Source of the DNA: Candidatus Kuenenia stuttgartensis | Lineage (GTDB): Bacteria; Planctomycetota; Planctomycetia; Isosphaerales; Isosphaeraceae | Assembly (NCBI GenBank): GCA_945874095.1 | Contig: CAMCFM010000003.1 | Coordinates: forward strand, 1 to 33,893 | Reading direction: 5' to 3' | Length of the DNA: 33,893 nt | In this document: piece after piece, positions 1 to 8,276 of the stretch | Layout: each line of letters starts with the position of its first letter | Position numbering within the stretch: the first letter of the stretch is position 1 | Notes under the pieces: generated by a model | The model's input: the letters and a program-made list of their open reading frames with translations, nothing else | Told to the model about the DNA's origin: nothing | The model's database searches: none | Position numbers and translations under genes: made by a program

Positions 1-1751
1 GTGAGTATAAAGCCAACAAATCGGGCGGCTTTTTCAGCACGATCCATAAAACCTTCCGCAATTCGGACGGATGACATCCCAGCGAAAATGACGGGTATGG
101 CATATAGCGATGGGCCGATATGGAGCACGCTTCCACCGATCCGCACAACACCCCAAAGAAATGCAAATACGAGTAGACTTAATATCTCAAATGGAGGCGT
201 GGAGGCTACTCGCTTGAGATGAATCCAGTTTATACTGGCCAGAAAAATGGCCGATGTGAGGACCATGGAAATAAAACCCCAATTGAAAGGGGCGTTGCGT
301 GGAGTGATGGCGTCGATCATGCCGAGAGCTAAAAAGGCGAGGAATGTCTGTTGGCCACCGGGTACATTTAAGGCTGGCCAAAGTTTTTTCCCGATCAGGG
401 CAAATGCTAGAAGGCTGACGCTGAGAACTCCAAATCCAATGGTCGATTTGGTAGCAAATACAGGCATTTCGCCGACAAGTGCAAAATCCACGGGCAGCAT
501 CAAAAGCGTTGTCAGGCTCAAGATCCTCCCTGCACGCTCTGCGCCCCATCGGATCAGGCCTCGGGCTGAGGCTGCAAAAAGACTTGTATATGCCACGGCC
601 AGAAGGACTTTGCCTTCCGGTCTCCAGAGCAGATCGCCCAGTAGAATGGCAGCTCCTACGGTTGTACTGACCACGATCAGAATCACCGCCAGGGCCATGA
701 TCAGCTTCTGCCATTGCTCTTCAAGAAATTCTGCTGCCACGCTGGTCCAGGTAAATCTTGGGCCTACTTGTGATAGATCAGGAGGAATTTCAGGTCTTTC
801 TATCGGTGGACGTTCTGGAATTTCTTTTTGAAAACTTGGGCCTAAAGGTCCGAGTCTTGATTTGTATTGACTGACTGAAGCCTCTGCACTCATGGGCTCA
901 GGGGCTTTGACAGACTTGTCGAGTAGCGATTTAATCCGGTGTGCTCGGCCCAGATGTTCAACTGGGATTTTACCTGAAAATTGAATCTGCCAGTCAGAGA
1001 TGTATTTTAACGCTTCACTGTACCGGCCCGACTTTTCAAGGGAGGTGACCAGCAGATCCCACGCCTCGTTCGAGAAAGCGTTAAGTTTGATGGCCGATTT
1101 TGCAGATTCCGTAGCCGTCGTATAATCACCAGCCGAAAGGGCTTTACGGGTGGTTAGCAGCTGAGATTGAAATAAGTTGGTTTGCTCACTCTTGCGAATT
1201 AAATCTTCAATGACGGCAAGTCGGGCTAGAAGTGTTGAATGGCCAAAGGTTTGAGTGGCTTCCTGACAGAGTTCCTTTGCCGTTTCGAACTTTTCATGCC
1301 GGATTGCATAATCAATGGCTTTTTCCCAGAAATCCAATCGATCAGGTGCCAGGCTGCAAGCGGCCTCAGCCCAATTGATAGATAAAATCTGATAACGGCT
1401 GGTTATGGCACATTGCTGAGCCATTTGCATGGCCCGTTCTGCTCGACCAAGCTGATTCAAATCCTCTAGCCGGTGATTTTGTTCAGTTGAAACAATTTGA
1501 AAGGCATCGTCCGTCAGCAGGCTTCTGCCCACCAGCCCTTCCATTTCAGCAACGTGATATCCGATGCAGTCGATTTCTCTGAGCTGATCGGCGTTGTAAA
1601 GTGGGTCGATCAGATCCGAGTCGATCTTTTCGTTCACCAATCTGTCAGGGGCCTGATTCGGGGGCTTAAGACAGTTTGGGCAATTAGAGCTGCCCGATGT
1701 GGCCATGTCGACAGGGCAACCGCAGTGGATACATAAGTATGGTTTGGACAT
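1..1751 (-). CDS. Zinc-ribbon, TPR-like, multi-span membrane protein (3' truncated by window edge)
   Basis: An open frame begins at the ATG at 1751 and runs without a stop off the left edge, giving about 583 codons. Residues 7-27 form a zinc ribbon with two CxxC pairs (C7/C10 and C24/C27). Residues about 60-290 are helix-rich, alternate in a TPR-like way and look soluble. A Pro/Glu-rich linker follows at about 300-325. From about residue 350 to the edge there are at least eight strongly hydrophobic segments. The frame is not interrupted over 1.7 kb and its amino-acid composition is protein-like, whereas the plus-strand frames over it are low-quality antisense reading. I do not recognise a named family. 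A cytoplasmic zinc-ribbon/TPR sensor or scaffold fused to a polytopic membrane domain is an inference from architecture only. No clear Shine-Dalgarno sequence precedes the start. Confidence 0.8.
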   Translation of the reverse strand, partial: MSKPYLCIHCGCPVDMATSGSSNCPNCLKPPNQAPDRLVNEKIDSDLIDPLYNADQLREIDCIGYHVAEMEGLVGRSLLTDDAFQIVSTEQNHRLEDLNQLGRAERAMQMAQQCAITSRYQILSINWAEAACSLAPDRLDFWEKAIDYAIRHEKFETAKELCQEATQTFGHSTLLARLAVIEDLIRKSEQTNLFQSQLLTTRKALSAGDYTTATESAKSAIKLNAFSNEAWDLLVTSLEKSGRYSEALKYISDWQIQFSGKIPVEHLGRAHRIKSLLDKSVKAPEPMSAEASVSQYKSRLGPLGPSFQKEIPERPPIERPEIPPDLSQVGPRFTWTSVAAEFLEEQWQKLIMALAVILIVVSTTVGAAILLGDLLWRPEGKVLLAVAYTSLFAASARGLIRWGAERAGRILSLTTLLMLPVDFALVGEMPVFATKSTIGFGVLSVSLLAFALIGKKLWPALNVPGGQQTFLAFLALGMIDAITPRNAPFNWGFISMVLTSAIFLASINWIHLKRVASTPPFEILSLLVFAFLWGVVRIGGSVLHIGPSLYAIPVIFAGMSSVRIAEGFMDRAEKAARFVGFIL

Positions 1752-1789
1752 GGCGATCGGATATCTTTCACATCTATTGCTCAATCGAA

Positions 1790-2056
1790 TCAATCAGTCT
1801 CCATCATACGCAGAATTGGTGCGAAGGGAACCAACTCTCTATCTTTAAATGCCCAAATGAGTTTGGAACCCGTCAAAAATTTAGAAGTTTTTTTGGGATT
1901 CAGGAGCGATTCCCAAAATTTTGAACAAGTTCTGTAGAGAATGAAATCCTTTCCGACGGATTCGATTGGTGGTAGTCTTGGTGTAAAGTAGGCTGTGTCA
2001 GGATCAATCCAGCCTTGCAGATTTTCAGATTCAGAGGGGGATAGGAACCGGGTCAT
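1790..2056 (-). CDS. Small hypothetical protein (88 aa), doubtful
   Basis: An 88-codon frame lies 38 bases upstream of the zinc-ribbon membrane gene and on the same strand, so it could be the first gene of that unit. Its composition is protein-like (aromatic and charged residues mixed, with segments such as DFILYRT and LLNPKKTSKFL), and it has no signal peptide or membrane span. I recognise no family. Against it, its ATG overlaps the presumed ATG of the divergent ECF sigma remnant, so at most one of the two starts can be in normal use. It may be a real small gene or a chance frame. Confidence 0.33.
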   Translation of the reverse strand: MTRFLSPSESENLQGWIDPDTAYFTPRLPPIESVGKDFILYRTCSKFWESLLNPKKTSKFLTGSKLIWAFKDRELVPFAPILRMMETD

Positions 2057-2294
2057 GCAGAATCCAGAGAATGTTTCCGTTTCAAGACTTATGACGGATT
2101 TGAAAAATGGCGATGATGAAGCGGCCAGGCAAATCTGGCAGCTTTATTTTGAAAACATTATTCGACTTGCACGTACACGGTTGCGCGAAGTGCCTCGAGC
2201 GATGGCCGATGAGGAGGACGCAGCGTTAAGCATTTTGAACAGTTTTGTTTGTGGGGCAGCGGCTGGCCGATTTCCAGTTCTTACCCGCTCCTGA
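2055..2294 (+). pseudogene. Decayed ECF-type RNA polymerase sigma factor (N-terminal remnant)
   Basis: From the ATG at 2055 the frame gives a recognisable region-2 start of the planctomycete-type ECF sigma factors: a short leader, then SVSRLMTDLKNGDDEAARQ, a W-x-x-YF motif, LARTRLR, the acidic DEEDAALS and SF..GAAAGRFP. Immediately after GRFP the frame ends at TGA (2292-2294). A shifted frame over about 2275-2370 still resembles the expected continuation (GLW, then VWKITA, as in LW...V.ITA) before two stops. No sigma region 4 or helix-turn-helix is seen before the SDR gene. Complete family members are usually about 180-200 residues, so this is a frameshifted, C-terminally lost gene. It is most likely non-functional. 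A sequencing error could explain the frameshift but not the missing region 4. Confidence 0.65.
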
Positions 2295-2569
2295 TCGCGG
2301 CTTCGGGATTATGGTCTCGCGAAAATATCGTCTGGAAAATCACTGCTCTTTCGGTCATCGCTTATTCTGCGTGATGATTCAACTTCTTCGTGCGAAATGA
2401 AACTGCGGCATTGCCCACCAGCGCGAATATTGTCATGGGATCCATTTTTATCACAGGCTTCGTCGTTTCTCAGCAAGTCAAACGGTTCTGGGCCATCAGC
2501 TCCTATTATGAGAAACGAGTCGGATCCAGGTAACACGATTTCATCAGTTTTTGTGAGATTCTTTGAAAA
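2295..2569. other. Gene-free remnant between ECF pseudogene and SDR gene
   Basis: This 275-base stretch has no convincing gene. Its first 80 bases contain a frameshifted continuation of the ECF remnant. The rest has only short frames with poor composition on both strands. I saw no strong terminator hairpin. It probably is decayed coding DNA. Confidence 0.4.
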
Positions 2570-3334
2570 TCATCGTGCGGTAAATCCGCCATCCATCATC
2601 AGGATCGAACCTGTGAAGAAGCTCGCCAGATCGCTGGCCAGATATGTGAAGAAACCAGCGACTTCTTCTGGGGAAGCAATTCGCCCAATCGGGTGATTGT
2701 CGCGCAGCATGCTCATAAAACCTTCGATATTTCCGGACTCGATCGCAGATTTCGTTACGAGTGGAGTATCAATTGTGCCACAACCAATGGCATTGACTCG
2801 AATTCCATATGGAGCATATTCAATCGCCATCTGGCGGGTCAGTTCATGGACAGCACCTTTGGATGGGCCATAGGCGCCTTGGGTCAATAATCCGACCTCT
2901 CCGGAAATGGAACCTGTATTCAGAATCACGCCAGATTTCTGCTGCATCATGACTGGAATGACATATTTTGCAGCATAGAACATGGCTTTCACGTTGGTGT
3001 TCATGACTCTGTCCCACTCGTCGGAGGTATGTTCATGAATCCGTTTCACCACATTGATACCCGCATTATTCACCAGAACATCAATGCGGCCAAACGATTC
3101 CAATGCCATTTGAGTGAACCGATTGGAAGTTTCATCCAATGTGACATCACCGCAAACGTATTTCAACCGGGATCCATCATTCCCTTCAATCAGAGATTGT
3201 GGCATTTCACTGGCAATGTCAACTGCGACCACTCCTGCGATTTCTGAATCAAGAAACTGGTGAACAATTGCAAGCCCAATTCCTGAGGCTGCACCTGTCA
3301 CAATCGCGACTTTACCTGCCAGTGATACCTTCAT
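2570..3334 (-). CDS. Short-chain dehydrogenase/reductase (SDR family oxidoreductase)
   Basis: This 254-residue protein is a classical SDR of normal length, catalysing NAD(P)-dependent oxidation or reduction of an alcohol/ketone in the cytoplasm. It has the Rossmann glycine motif TGAASGIG (residues 13-20), NNAG (89-92), Asn114, and the catalytic Ser142, Tyr155 and Lys159 in YGPSK. The C-terminus ends in the usual GSILMMDGG. Asp39 at the end of beta strand 2 suggests an NAD preference (inference). The ATG is preceded by AGGAAG about ten bases upstream. It sits 23 bases downstream of the CxxCH cyclase-fold gene and is probably the last gene of that operon. The substrate is unknown; a sugar or polyol fits the glycoside-hydrolase-like neighbour but is a guess. 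Confidence 0.93.
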   Translation of the reverse strand: MKVSLAGKVAIVTGAASGIGLAIVHQFLDSEIAGVVAVDIASEMPQSLIEGNDGSRLKYVCGDVTLDETSNRFTQMALESFGRIDVLVNNAGINVVKRIHEHTSDEWDRVMNTNVKAMFYAAKYVIPVMMQQKSGVILNTGSISGEVGLLTQGAYGPSKGAVHELTRQMAIEYAPYGIRVNAIGCGTIDTPLVTKSAIESGNIEGFMSMLRDNHPIGRIASPEEVAGFFTYLASDLASFFTGSILMMDGGFTAR

Positions 3335-3357
3335 GATGAGACTTCCTGATTCTGGAA

Positions 3358-4536
3358 TTATTTGGGATTCTGGGATTTGGTGGCGGGTTCATCGCACAGG
3401 ACAAACGCTCGCAAAATTTGAGCTGTTGCAATGTAAGTGATATAGTGTTGAGTCGTTTTGTAAAGCGATTTCATCCACCACCGGCCACTCGCCCTCTGAC
3501 TCTTTTTCAGCCAGATGAGACCTTTTTGGATCCGAATATCACTTGCCGGAATACCATGCTCACGCATCGTCACAATCGCATAAGCTGTCATATAGGCATC
3601 ACTGGATGGGTCGGCCGCATCCGGCTCACTCTCGATCAGCTTGATGTTTTCTGGGGTAATATTTTCGCCCCAACGACTGGCTGAACTCATGGTGCGGGTG
3701 GACCATCCGCCATCAGGTTTCTGGTGTTTTGTGAGAAGAGTTAAAGCGGTTTCCACTTCCGGACTTGTGACGATATCTGGCATCAGGTTGTGCAATTGCA
3801 ATTTCTGGATGCGTTCGTAATCATTTCTGGGTTGATATTTCTTTAATCCGGTTTTAAGCAGATCGACCTGCTTGAGTAGCTTTTCATCTTTAAGGGATTG
3901 GAGCCATCCGGGAGCTGACAAGGTGGCACGAAGCGCCTCAAGGCCGAGTTCAAAATCGGTTGTAATATAGGGGATTTCTACTTTTGTCGAAGTCGTCCAG
4001 AGTCCGTCCTCAGACTGGCGTGCGAACATGTCTTTCAAAGACTTTTCGGTATCAATGGATAACTTGTTGGTCACAAATCGATCCCATTGGGCGAGTCCGA
4101 GAGTTCTCCAGATGGAAAAGATCACATCTGGATAAACTTTGACACCGTCTTTTTCGGTGGCCACAGGGGCTTCAGCGGGAATGGAATTTGCAAACCCGTC
4201 ACGAACTTCCGTTTTTGGAGGCCCGAAACGTGAGGTGAGCTGTGTACGCTCTGCCAGATAAACACCTGTGGAGTGACATGCCACGCATTTGCGTTCGCGA
4301 GTCCATGCCAATGCACCGTCGTCAAGGTACTTCAAGGCGGATTGAAACGCTTTGCCATTAAACTCGCCCATCATTGGCTCATCAGCCGTGGCGGACTGAA
4401 TTTGAATCTCTCCGGATTTATACTGCCAGGCAGGTTTGGTCGTCTGAGCGGTCGCATTTTCGACCGATACTGCATGAATACTGATCGTCAGTGCGAACAG
4501 GATTCGGAATACTTTTTTACTATGATGAGCGGGCAT
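3358..4536 (-). CDS. Secreted terpene-cyclase-fold (squalene/hopene cyclase-like) repeat protein with CxxCH haem motif
   Basis: From the ATG at 4536 the protein is 392 residues with a clear signal peptide (charged start, then FRILFALTISIHAV and a cleavage site after ATAQ). A CVACH motif encoded at 4273-4287 is a c-type haem attachment site. The C-terminal half shows prenyltransferase/squalene-cyclase-like alpha repeats, including PDGGWSTRT and a GLIWLKKSQ...GRWW repeat. It lacks the acidic DxDD motif of hopene cyclases and is much shorter than their usual 650 residues, so it is unlikely to cyclise squalene. An upstream in-frame ATG at 4632 overlaps the stop of the preceding gene as ATGA and would add 32 residues, but the start at 4536 directly precedes the signal peptide and has AGAAG upstream. 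A periplasmic haem protein with an alpha-toroid fold is the best description. Confidence 0.85.
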   Translation of the reverse strand: MPAHHSKKVFRILFALTISIHAVSVENATAQTTKPAWQYKSGEIQIQSATADEPMMGEFNGKAFQSALKYLDDGALAWTRERKCVACHSTGVYLAERTQLTSRFGPPKTEVRDGFANSIPAEAPVATEKDGVKVYPDVIFSIWRTLGLAQWDRFVTNKLSIDTEKSLKDMFARQSEDGLWTTSTKVEIPYITTDFELGLEALRATLSAPGWLQSLKDEKLLKQVDLLKTGLKKYQPRNDYERIQKLQLHNLMPDIVTSPEVETALTLLTKHQKPDGGWSTRTMSSASRWGENITPENIKLIESEPDAADPSSDAYMTAYAIVTMREHGIPASDIRIQKGLIWLKKSQRASGRWWMKSLYKTTQHYITYIATAQILRAFVLCDEPATKSQNPK

Positions 4537-4628
4537 TGGTTGCAACTTCTTTTGGGGTATTGGCGAACCGAAATTTGCAGGGTTTTGTAGAGTGAGCTGG
4601 CTCAAAAGTTGGCGTGTAGCTGTGTTGG

Positions 4629-5786
4629 TCATTTTTCAGCCTCATAAATATGCACGCCATAACCGATGAATTGGTCAGTCCATTGGCCGTCGTGCGTTAC
4701 AATCGAACGATTTTCGCCAACCACTTTGACCTTCTTAACGGATTTGTCCTGAAGTTTTATGAGGACATCAGATTTTGAATCACGCATGGAGGCTGCAAAT
4801 ATGTAGGTTTTATCTGCATGCTGCTTCACCATAAAATCAATAGGAATCTCTCGACCCAATGATTCTACCGATGCGAGATGATTCACATCAGGCTGATTTA
4901 AAACGGGGGCTAACTGGTGAATCTGTTGGTTGATTGACTTCACTTCGCGAGCCATTTCCTGGTCAGCCAGTAGGCCTGCTTCAATGAATTTTGGTTTGAA
5001 CTGGTGAGAAAAATAGATGATTCCTTTGGCCCCATGGATTAATGCCATCCAGACCTCAGATCGAACCTGAATCGGGCTTGGCTTGCGATTCAAGTTGTTG
5101 ATTCGGGTGGTTTCAATGCAGCACCAGACCTGCTTGCTGTCGTCGGTCCAGCTCCTCAATCGATCCACGCCTTTGGGAACATATTCAAGTTTACCAGCAA
5201 TTTCTTTGTTTTCGTGTGCAGCTGGATAAATATCGAACGAGACAATATCGCCACCCTTGGCATATTCTCGATAATCCTCAGGGTGATTCGTACGAACACC
5301 TCGTCCATAATAACCATCCCATGCGACGCCTTGTCCTAAATTTAGGAGAATTGGGCGGTCAGGGTCGGCTTTGCGGATACGATTGTAGTCCTCGATGATC
5401 TTTGAGGGGAGGATCGGTGGGCCGTAGCCTTTGCCCTGACCGAGCGACTGAGCGTTGTCAGGCTCGTCGCCGTGCATCCATCCAGCGATTGTTTTCCGGT
5501 CGAGAAATTTCAGGGAACGTTCATTCTGGCCGCAAATCACTCGAATTCCAGACCTGTCAAGCTGGTTCAGCTGTTCTTCTGTCGGGCCTTTCCAGAGCCC
5601 AACATAAATGTTGATGCCGATCTCACCATAAGCTTTTGCATTTGAAGGATCCTGAAGCCAGACTCCTACTGGAAAAAAGTCGGACGAATGCTGTAAACCT
5701 TTTGAGGATGGTTCCGAGCCAGATGCAATAGACGAAGTCGCCAAGAGCAGGGCAATAGTTGCGAATCGGAGTAAATCTTGTTTCAT
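4629..5786 (-). CDS. Secreted glycoside hydrolase-like TIM-barrel protein
   Basis: The ATG at 5786 gives a 385-residue protein with a signal peptide (KQDLLRFATIALLLATSS, then ASGSEP); a longer frame to 5921 would put 45 extra residues ahead of it and is unlikely. GAGACGG lies a few bases upstream. The body follows the beta/alpha pattern of clan-A glycoside hydrolases: YVGLWKGP, then GWMHGDEPDN where the Glu could be an acid/base residue, DIVSFDIYP, WCCIETT where the Glu could be a nucleophile, and GAKGIIYFSH. A short C-terminal beta region follows, similar to the domain that closes many such barrels. The family assignment is by fold pattern only. It likely acts on a polysaccharide or glycoconjugate outside the cytoplasm, and it starts the operon with the CxxCH protein and the SDR. 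Confidence 0.75.
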   Translation of the reverse strand: MKQDLLRFATIALLLATSSIASGSEPSSKGLQHSSDFFPVGVWLQDPSNAKAYGEIGINIYVGLWKGPTEEQLNQLDRSGIRVICGQNERSLKFLDRKTIAGWMHGDEPDNAQSLGQGKGYGPPILPSKIIEDYNRIRKADPDRPILLNLGQGVAWDGYYGRGVRTNHPEDYREYAKGGDIVSFDIYPAAHENKEIAGKLEYVPKGVDRLRSWTDDSKQVWCCIETTRINNLNRKPSPIQVRSEVWMALIHGAKGIIYFSHQFKPKFIEAGLLADQEMAREVKSINQQIHQLAPVLNQPDVNHLASVESLGREIPIDFMVKQHADKTYIFAASMRDSKSDVLIKLQDKSVKKVKVVGENRSIVTHDGQWTDQFIGYGVHIYEAEK

Positions 5787-5834
5787 GACCGTCTCGTGGA
5801 ACAACCGGCACTTGTGAATGACCTTATTTCGATG

Positions 5835-5840
5835 AGTATG
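5835..5840 (-). promoter_or_regulatory. Possible -10 element (CATACT) upstream of the glycoside hydrolase-like operon
   Basis: CATACT on the minus strand lies about 50 bases before the ATG at 5786, with a weak TTGCAT 16 bases upstream. It resembles the TATACT boxes found before other units in this window but is a weaker match, so it is only a candidate. Confidence 0.2.
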
Positions 5841-5901
5841 TCGAAACCGGAGTGTAATGCAAGAGAATTCATGATTGTTTACAAGAATTCTTCTGTTGCC
5901 G

Positions 5902-6543
5902 TTAGAATCCAGCGCTTTCAATGAACCTTTGAAAGATTGTGGAAGTCACAACAAAGCCACTGTAGATGGCGATCGAGTGATCGCTCTTTTGGCTGATGCC
6001 CGGAGAATCCAGGATTTGTCCTGTATCACGATTGGATAAATACAATAATCGAAACGAGATCCAGATGCTGGCAATCAACCAGGCAAACTGGTCGAAACAG
6101 GCTTGCTGGGAAGTCAGAATTAGTACCCTGCCCAATGCTTGATTGAGATTCGAAATATCCGTAGAAGGCGGATTTCTGAGCAAATGAATCGATGCCCAGA
6201 GCACTGACGCAGAAATATAAAATAAAAGGTAAAGGCTGATGATAATCCAGAGCCGGTGCCCGAACGATTTGTCTGCAAGTCTTTGACGCAGAGATAAATA
6301 CAATCGTGATGTACCAAAAGTCAGCCCGAAGCCAGTTAAGGAGTGACCGATGATCAACCTGGTCCAAACACTTGCAGGCGGATGATTTGCAAGCCTGAAT
6401 TTCAATGACGCTTCTTCGGTATGCATTTTTATGAGTGCGGCAGAGACCGCTATCGCCAGGATCAGCAGCATCATATCTGATACATTTGGCGCGATTTTCG
6501 GCGATGGTGCAGGATTATTTTCCACGTCTGGTTTGTTGTGCAT
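5902..6543 (-). CDS. Small integral membrane protein, hypothetical
   Basis: This 213-residue protein has a short Pro-rich soluble start followed by about four hydrophobic helices (around residues 23-40, 62-82, 96-118 and 150-170). I do not recognise a family, and no catalytic motif is visible. Its ATG lies 15 bases after the stop of the ABC permease gene, so it is probably the last gene of the exporter operon and could be an accessory membrane subunit (inference from position). No Shine-Dalgarno sequence is evident, as expected for a translationally coupled gene. Confidence 0.7.
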   Translation of the reverse strand: MHNKPDVENNPAPSPKIAPNVSDMMLLILAIAVSAALIKMHTEEASLKFRLANHPPASVWTRLIIGHSLTGFGLTFGTSRLYLSLRQRLADKSFGHRLWIIISLYLLFYISASVLWASIHLLRNPPSTDISNLNQALGRVLILTSQQACFDQFAWLIASIWISFRLLYLSNRDTGQILDSPGISQKSDHSIAIYSGFVVTSTIFQRFIESAGF

Positions 6544-6558
6544 ATCAATTTTGCATAA

Positions 6559-8214
6559 TCAGACCGATTCACGGGCCTTCCACCATTTATAGCGGAATGC
6601 CACGAGTGTGACCAGATGGCAGATCAGGCTTATCAGGAGTGAAATTCCTAAGGAAATCACCCAGATTTGAACCTTTGCAAATGCCAAAGGTCGTTCGATT
6701 GGGGAAATGTCTGACCCTGTACTCGTCAGACGGTCGCCAACGATCGGCACGCTCAGGGCTGAGGCGTAAGGGCTTGGTGTCATAATCCAGCGCAGGATAT
6801 TGTCAGGCGTCTCCGGGAAAATCGTCAGAGCCCATTGATAAACTCCAAATGGAGCGACGAAGAGTAATAATAGGGAGAGATAAGTTGCAATGATTGAAAC
6901 CGATGTTTTTCGAACCAGACTTGACCACATGAGACCAAGTGAAGATGTGACAAGACAGCTTGCAAGAATAATGATGAAAAATGGAATGATGGTGAGGAAC
7001 TGGAGTTGCAGGTCTCTCACAAGTACATAGGCCAGAATGACTTGCTCGGTGAGTAGTAAGGTCAGGACGGTACTGACTCTTAATGCAGCCATCAATTTGG
7101 CACGGACAATTCGGCCGGGTGTCAGGAGGGTTGTCAATAGAAGGTTGAGGGTTTGTCGTTCGCGTTCCTGAGTGATGGAACCTGCGCTGAAGACGGGGCC
7201 GACGAGCAGGTTGAATGTCAGGACATAGCAGATATACCAGCCTGGCATGGTTCGCCAGAACAGGAAGCCAGCCATGAGCGGGATCGACAAAAACATACTG
7301 ACCTGGATGACGACACGCAGCATGAGCGTGCCCTGACTGAAGATTTCACTTCTCAGTTCTTTATCGAGCACAGGATTTGTGCCGTCGGGCATCAGGTCGG
7401 TGCGTTTGGCAGGTGCGAAGAGCTTGTCGGGAAAAAGGTCGCGGTCGATGACAACACCGATGGCATATTTTTGCTCCTCTTGCTCGTCCATCACGTCTTT
7501 GCCTTCGCTCCCAACATCAGGTGGCCTTAAAAGTCTGAGATTAATCAGCCAGACGACGATGGTCCAGGTGGCTAATGTCCAGGGGGGAAGCAGTGTGAGG
7601 GTGACAAAATTCCGGAGTTGAAAATTATCCGTTGAGGCCAGATAAATGCCCATGATTGCAATTGGAAGAATGATGAGATAGCTGACGACGAGTGCTGAAC
7701 TGGTCCGGCTGAAAAAGCTCGAGCAGGCCACGCTGACGAGCCCGAAGGTGCCTGCTGCAAGTATCAGGACAAGATAAGCACGTGCGACTTCTGACAGCAG
7801 AATTCCGCCCAGAAGGTAGCCCAGGATCATCATTGGAAGGCTTGAAAAAAGCAGAAGGATCAGGTAAGTCAATGAGCTGAAGAGCTTGCCGACCAGGATC
7901 CACGACGGTTTGAGCGGGCTTGCCAGTAAAAGTTCATAAGTTTTTCGCTCTTTTTCGCCGGTGATGCTGCCAGCGGCAAATGTTGGAGCGACCAATGCCA
8001 CGAGTATGAACTGGCCGTAGAAAAACAGGTCGAAAAGCTGGCGGGCTGCGGATACGCTCGCACCGATTCGGCCATCGCCTGCTTGAGGCCATGCCAAAAG
8101 CACAGCGGTTGCAAGCAGGCCTGCATAAACGAACTGGAGGATGAATGCGCGGTGGCTACGCAGATTGACGAGCAGCTCGCGAGAGAGCACAGGATTGTCG
8201 CGAATCATGCCCAT
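6559..8214 (-). CDS. ABC-2 type transporter permease, fused duplicate (two half permeases in one chain)
   Basis: This 551-residue polytopic membrane protein is the transmembrane part of an ABC-2 exporter. It contains two copies of the same permease module. Each has an amphipathic coupling motif: GEKERKTYELLLASPLKP near residue 85 and QERERQTLNLLLTTLLTP near residue 360, each followed by a conserved +GK/AK+ segment and four or more helices. A hydrophilic linker of about 50 residues (around 235-285) separates them. Fusion means one chain can form the whole pore. The ATG at 8214 has AGGAA ten bases upstream; a second ATG at 8208 is possible. It lies 62 bases downstream of the ATPase gene. The cargo is unknown. 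Confidence 0.92.
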   Translation of the reverse strand: MGMIRDNPVLSRELLVNLRSHRAFILQFVYAGLLATAVLLAWPQAGDGRIGASVSAARQLFDLFFYGQFILVALVAPTFAAGSITGEKERKTYELLLASPLKPSWILVGKLFSSLTYLILLLFSSLPMMILGYLLGGILLSEVARAYLVLILAAGTFGLVSVACSSFFSRTSSALVVSYLIILPIAIMGIYLASTDNFQLRNFVTLTLLPPWTLATWTIVVWLINLRLLRPPDVGSEGKDVMDEQEEQKYAIGVVIDRDLFPDKLFAPAKRTDLMPDGTNPVLDKELRSEIFSQGTLMLRVVIQVSMFLSIPLMAGFLFWRTMPGWYICYVLTFNLLVGPVFSAGSITQERERQTLNLLLTTLLTPGRIVRAKLMAALRVSTVLTLLLTEQVILAYVLVRDLQLQFLTIIPFFIIILASCLVTSSLGLMWSSLVRKTSVSIIATYLSLLLLFVAPFGVYQWALTIFPETPDNILRWIMTPSPYASALSVPIVGDRLTSTGSDISPIERPLAFAKVQIWVISLGISLLISLICHLVTLVAFRYKWWKARESV

Positions 8215-8276
8215 CGTGTGTCAGTTCCTGAAATCTGGATGAAATTCAATTGTGAATTGTATTTGGTTTGGAAGGT

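Noticed and set aside
247..831. 194-residue plus-strand open frame
   Set aside because: It is antisense to the membrane domain of the truncated zinc-ribbon gene; its Arg/Ser-rich composition is typical of a shadow frame.
3358..4536. Functional squalene-hopene cyclase
   Set aside because: It lacks the DxDD motif, is about 60 percent of the usual length, has a signal peptide and carries a haem site.
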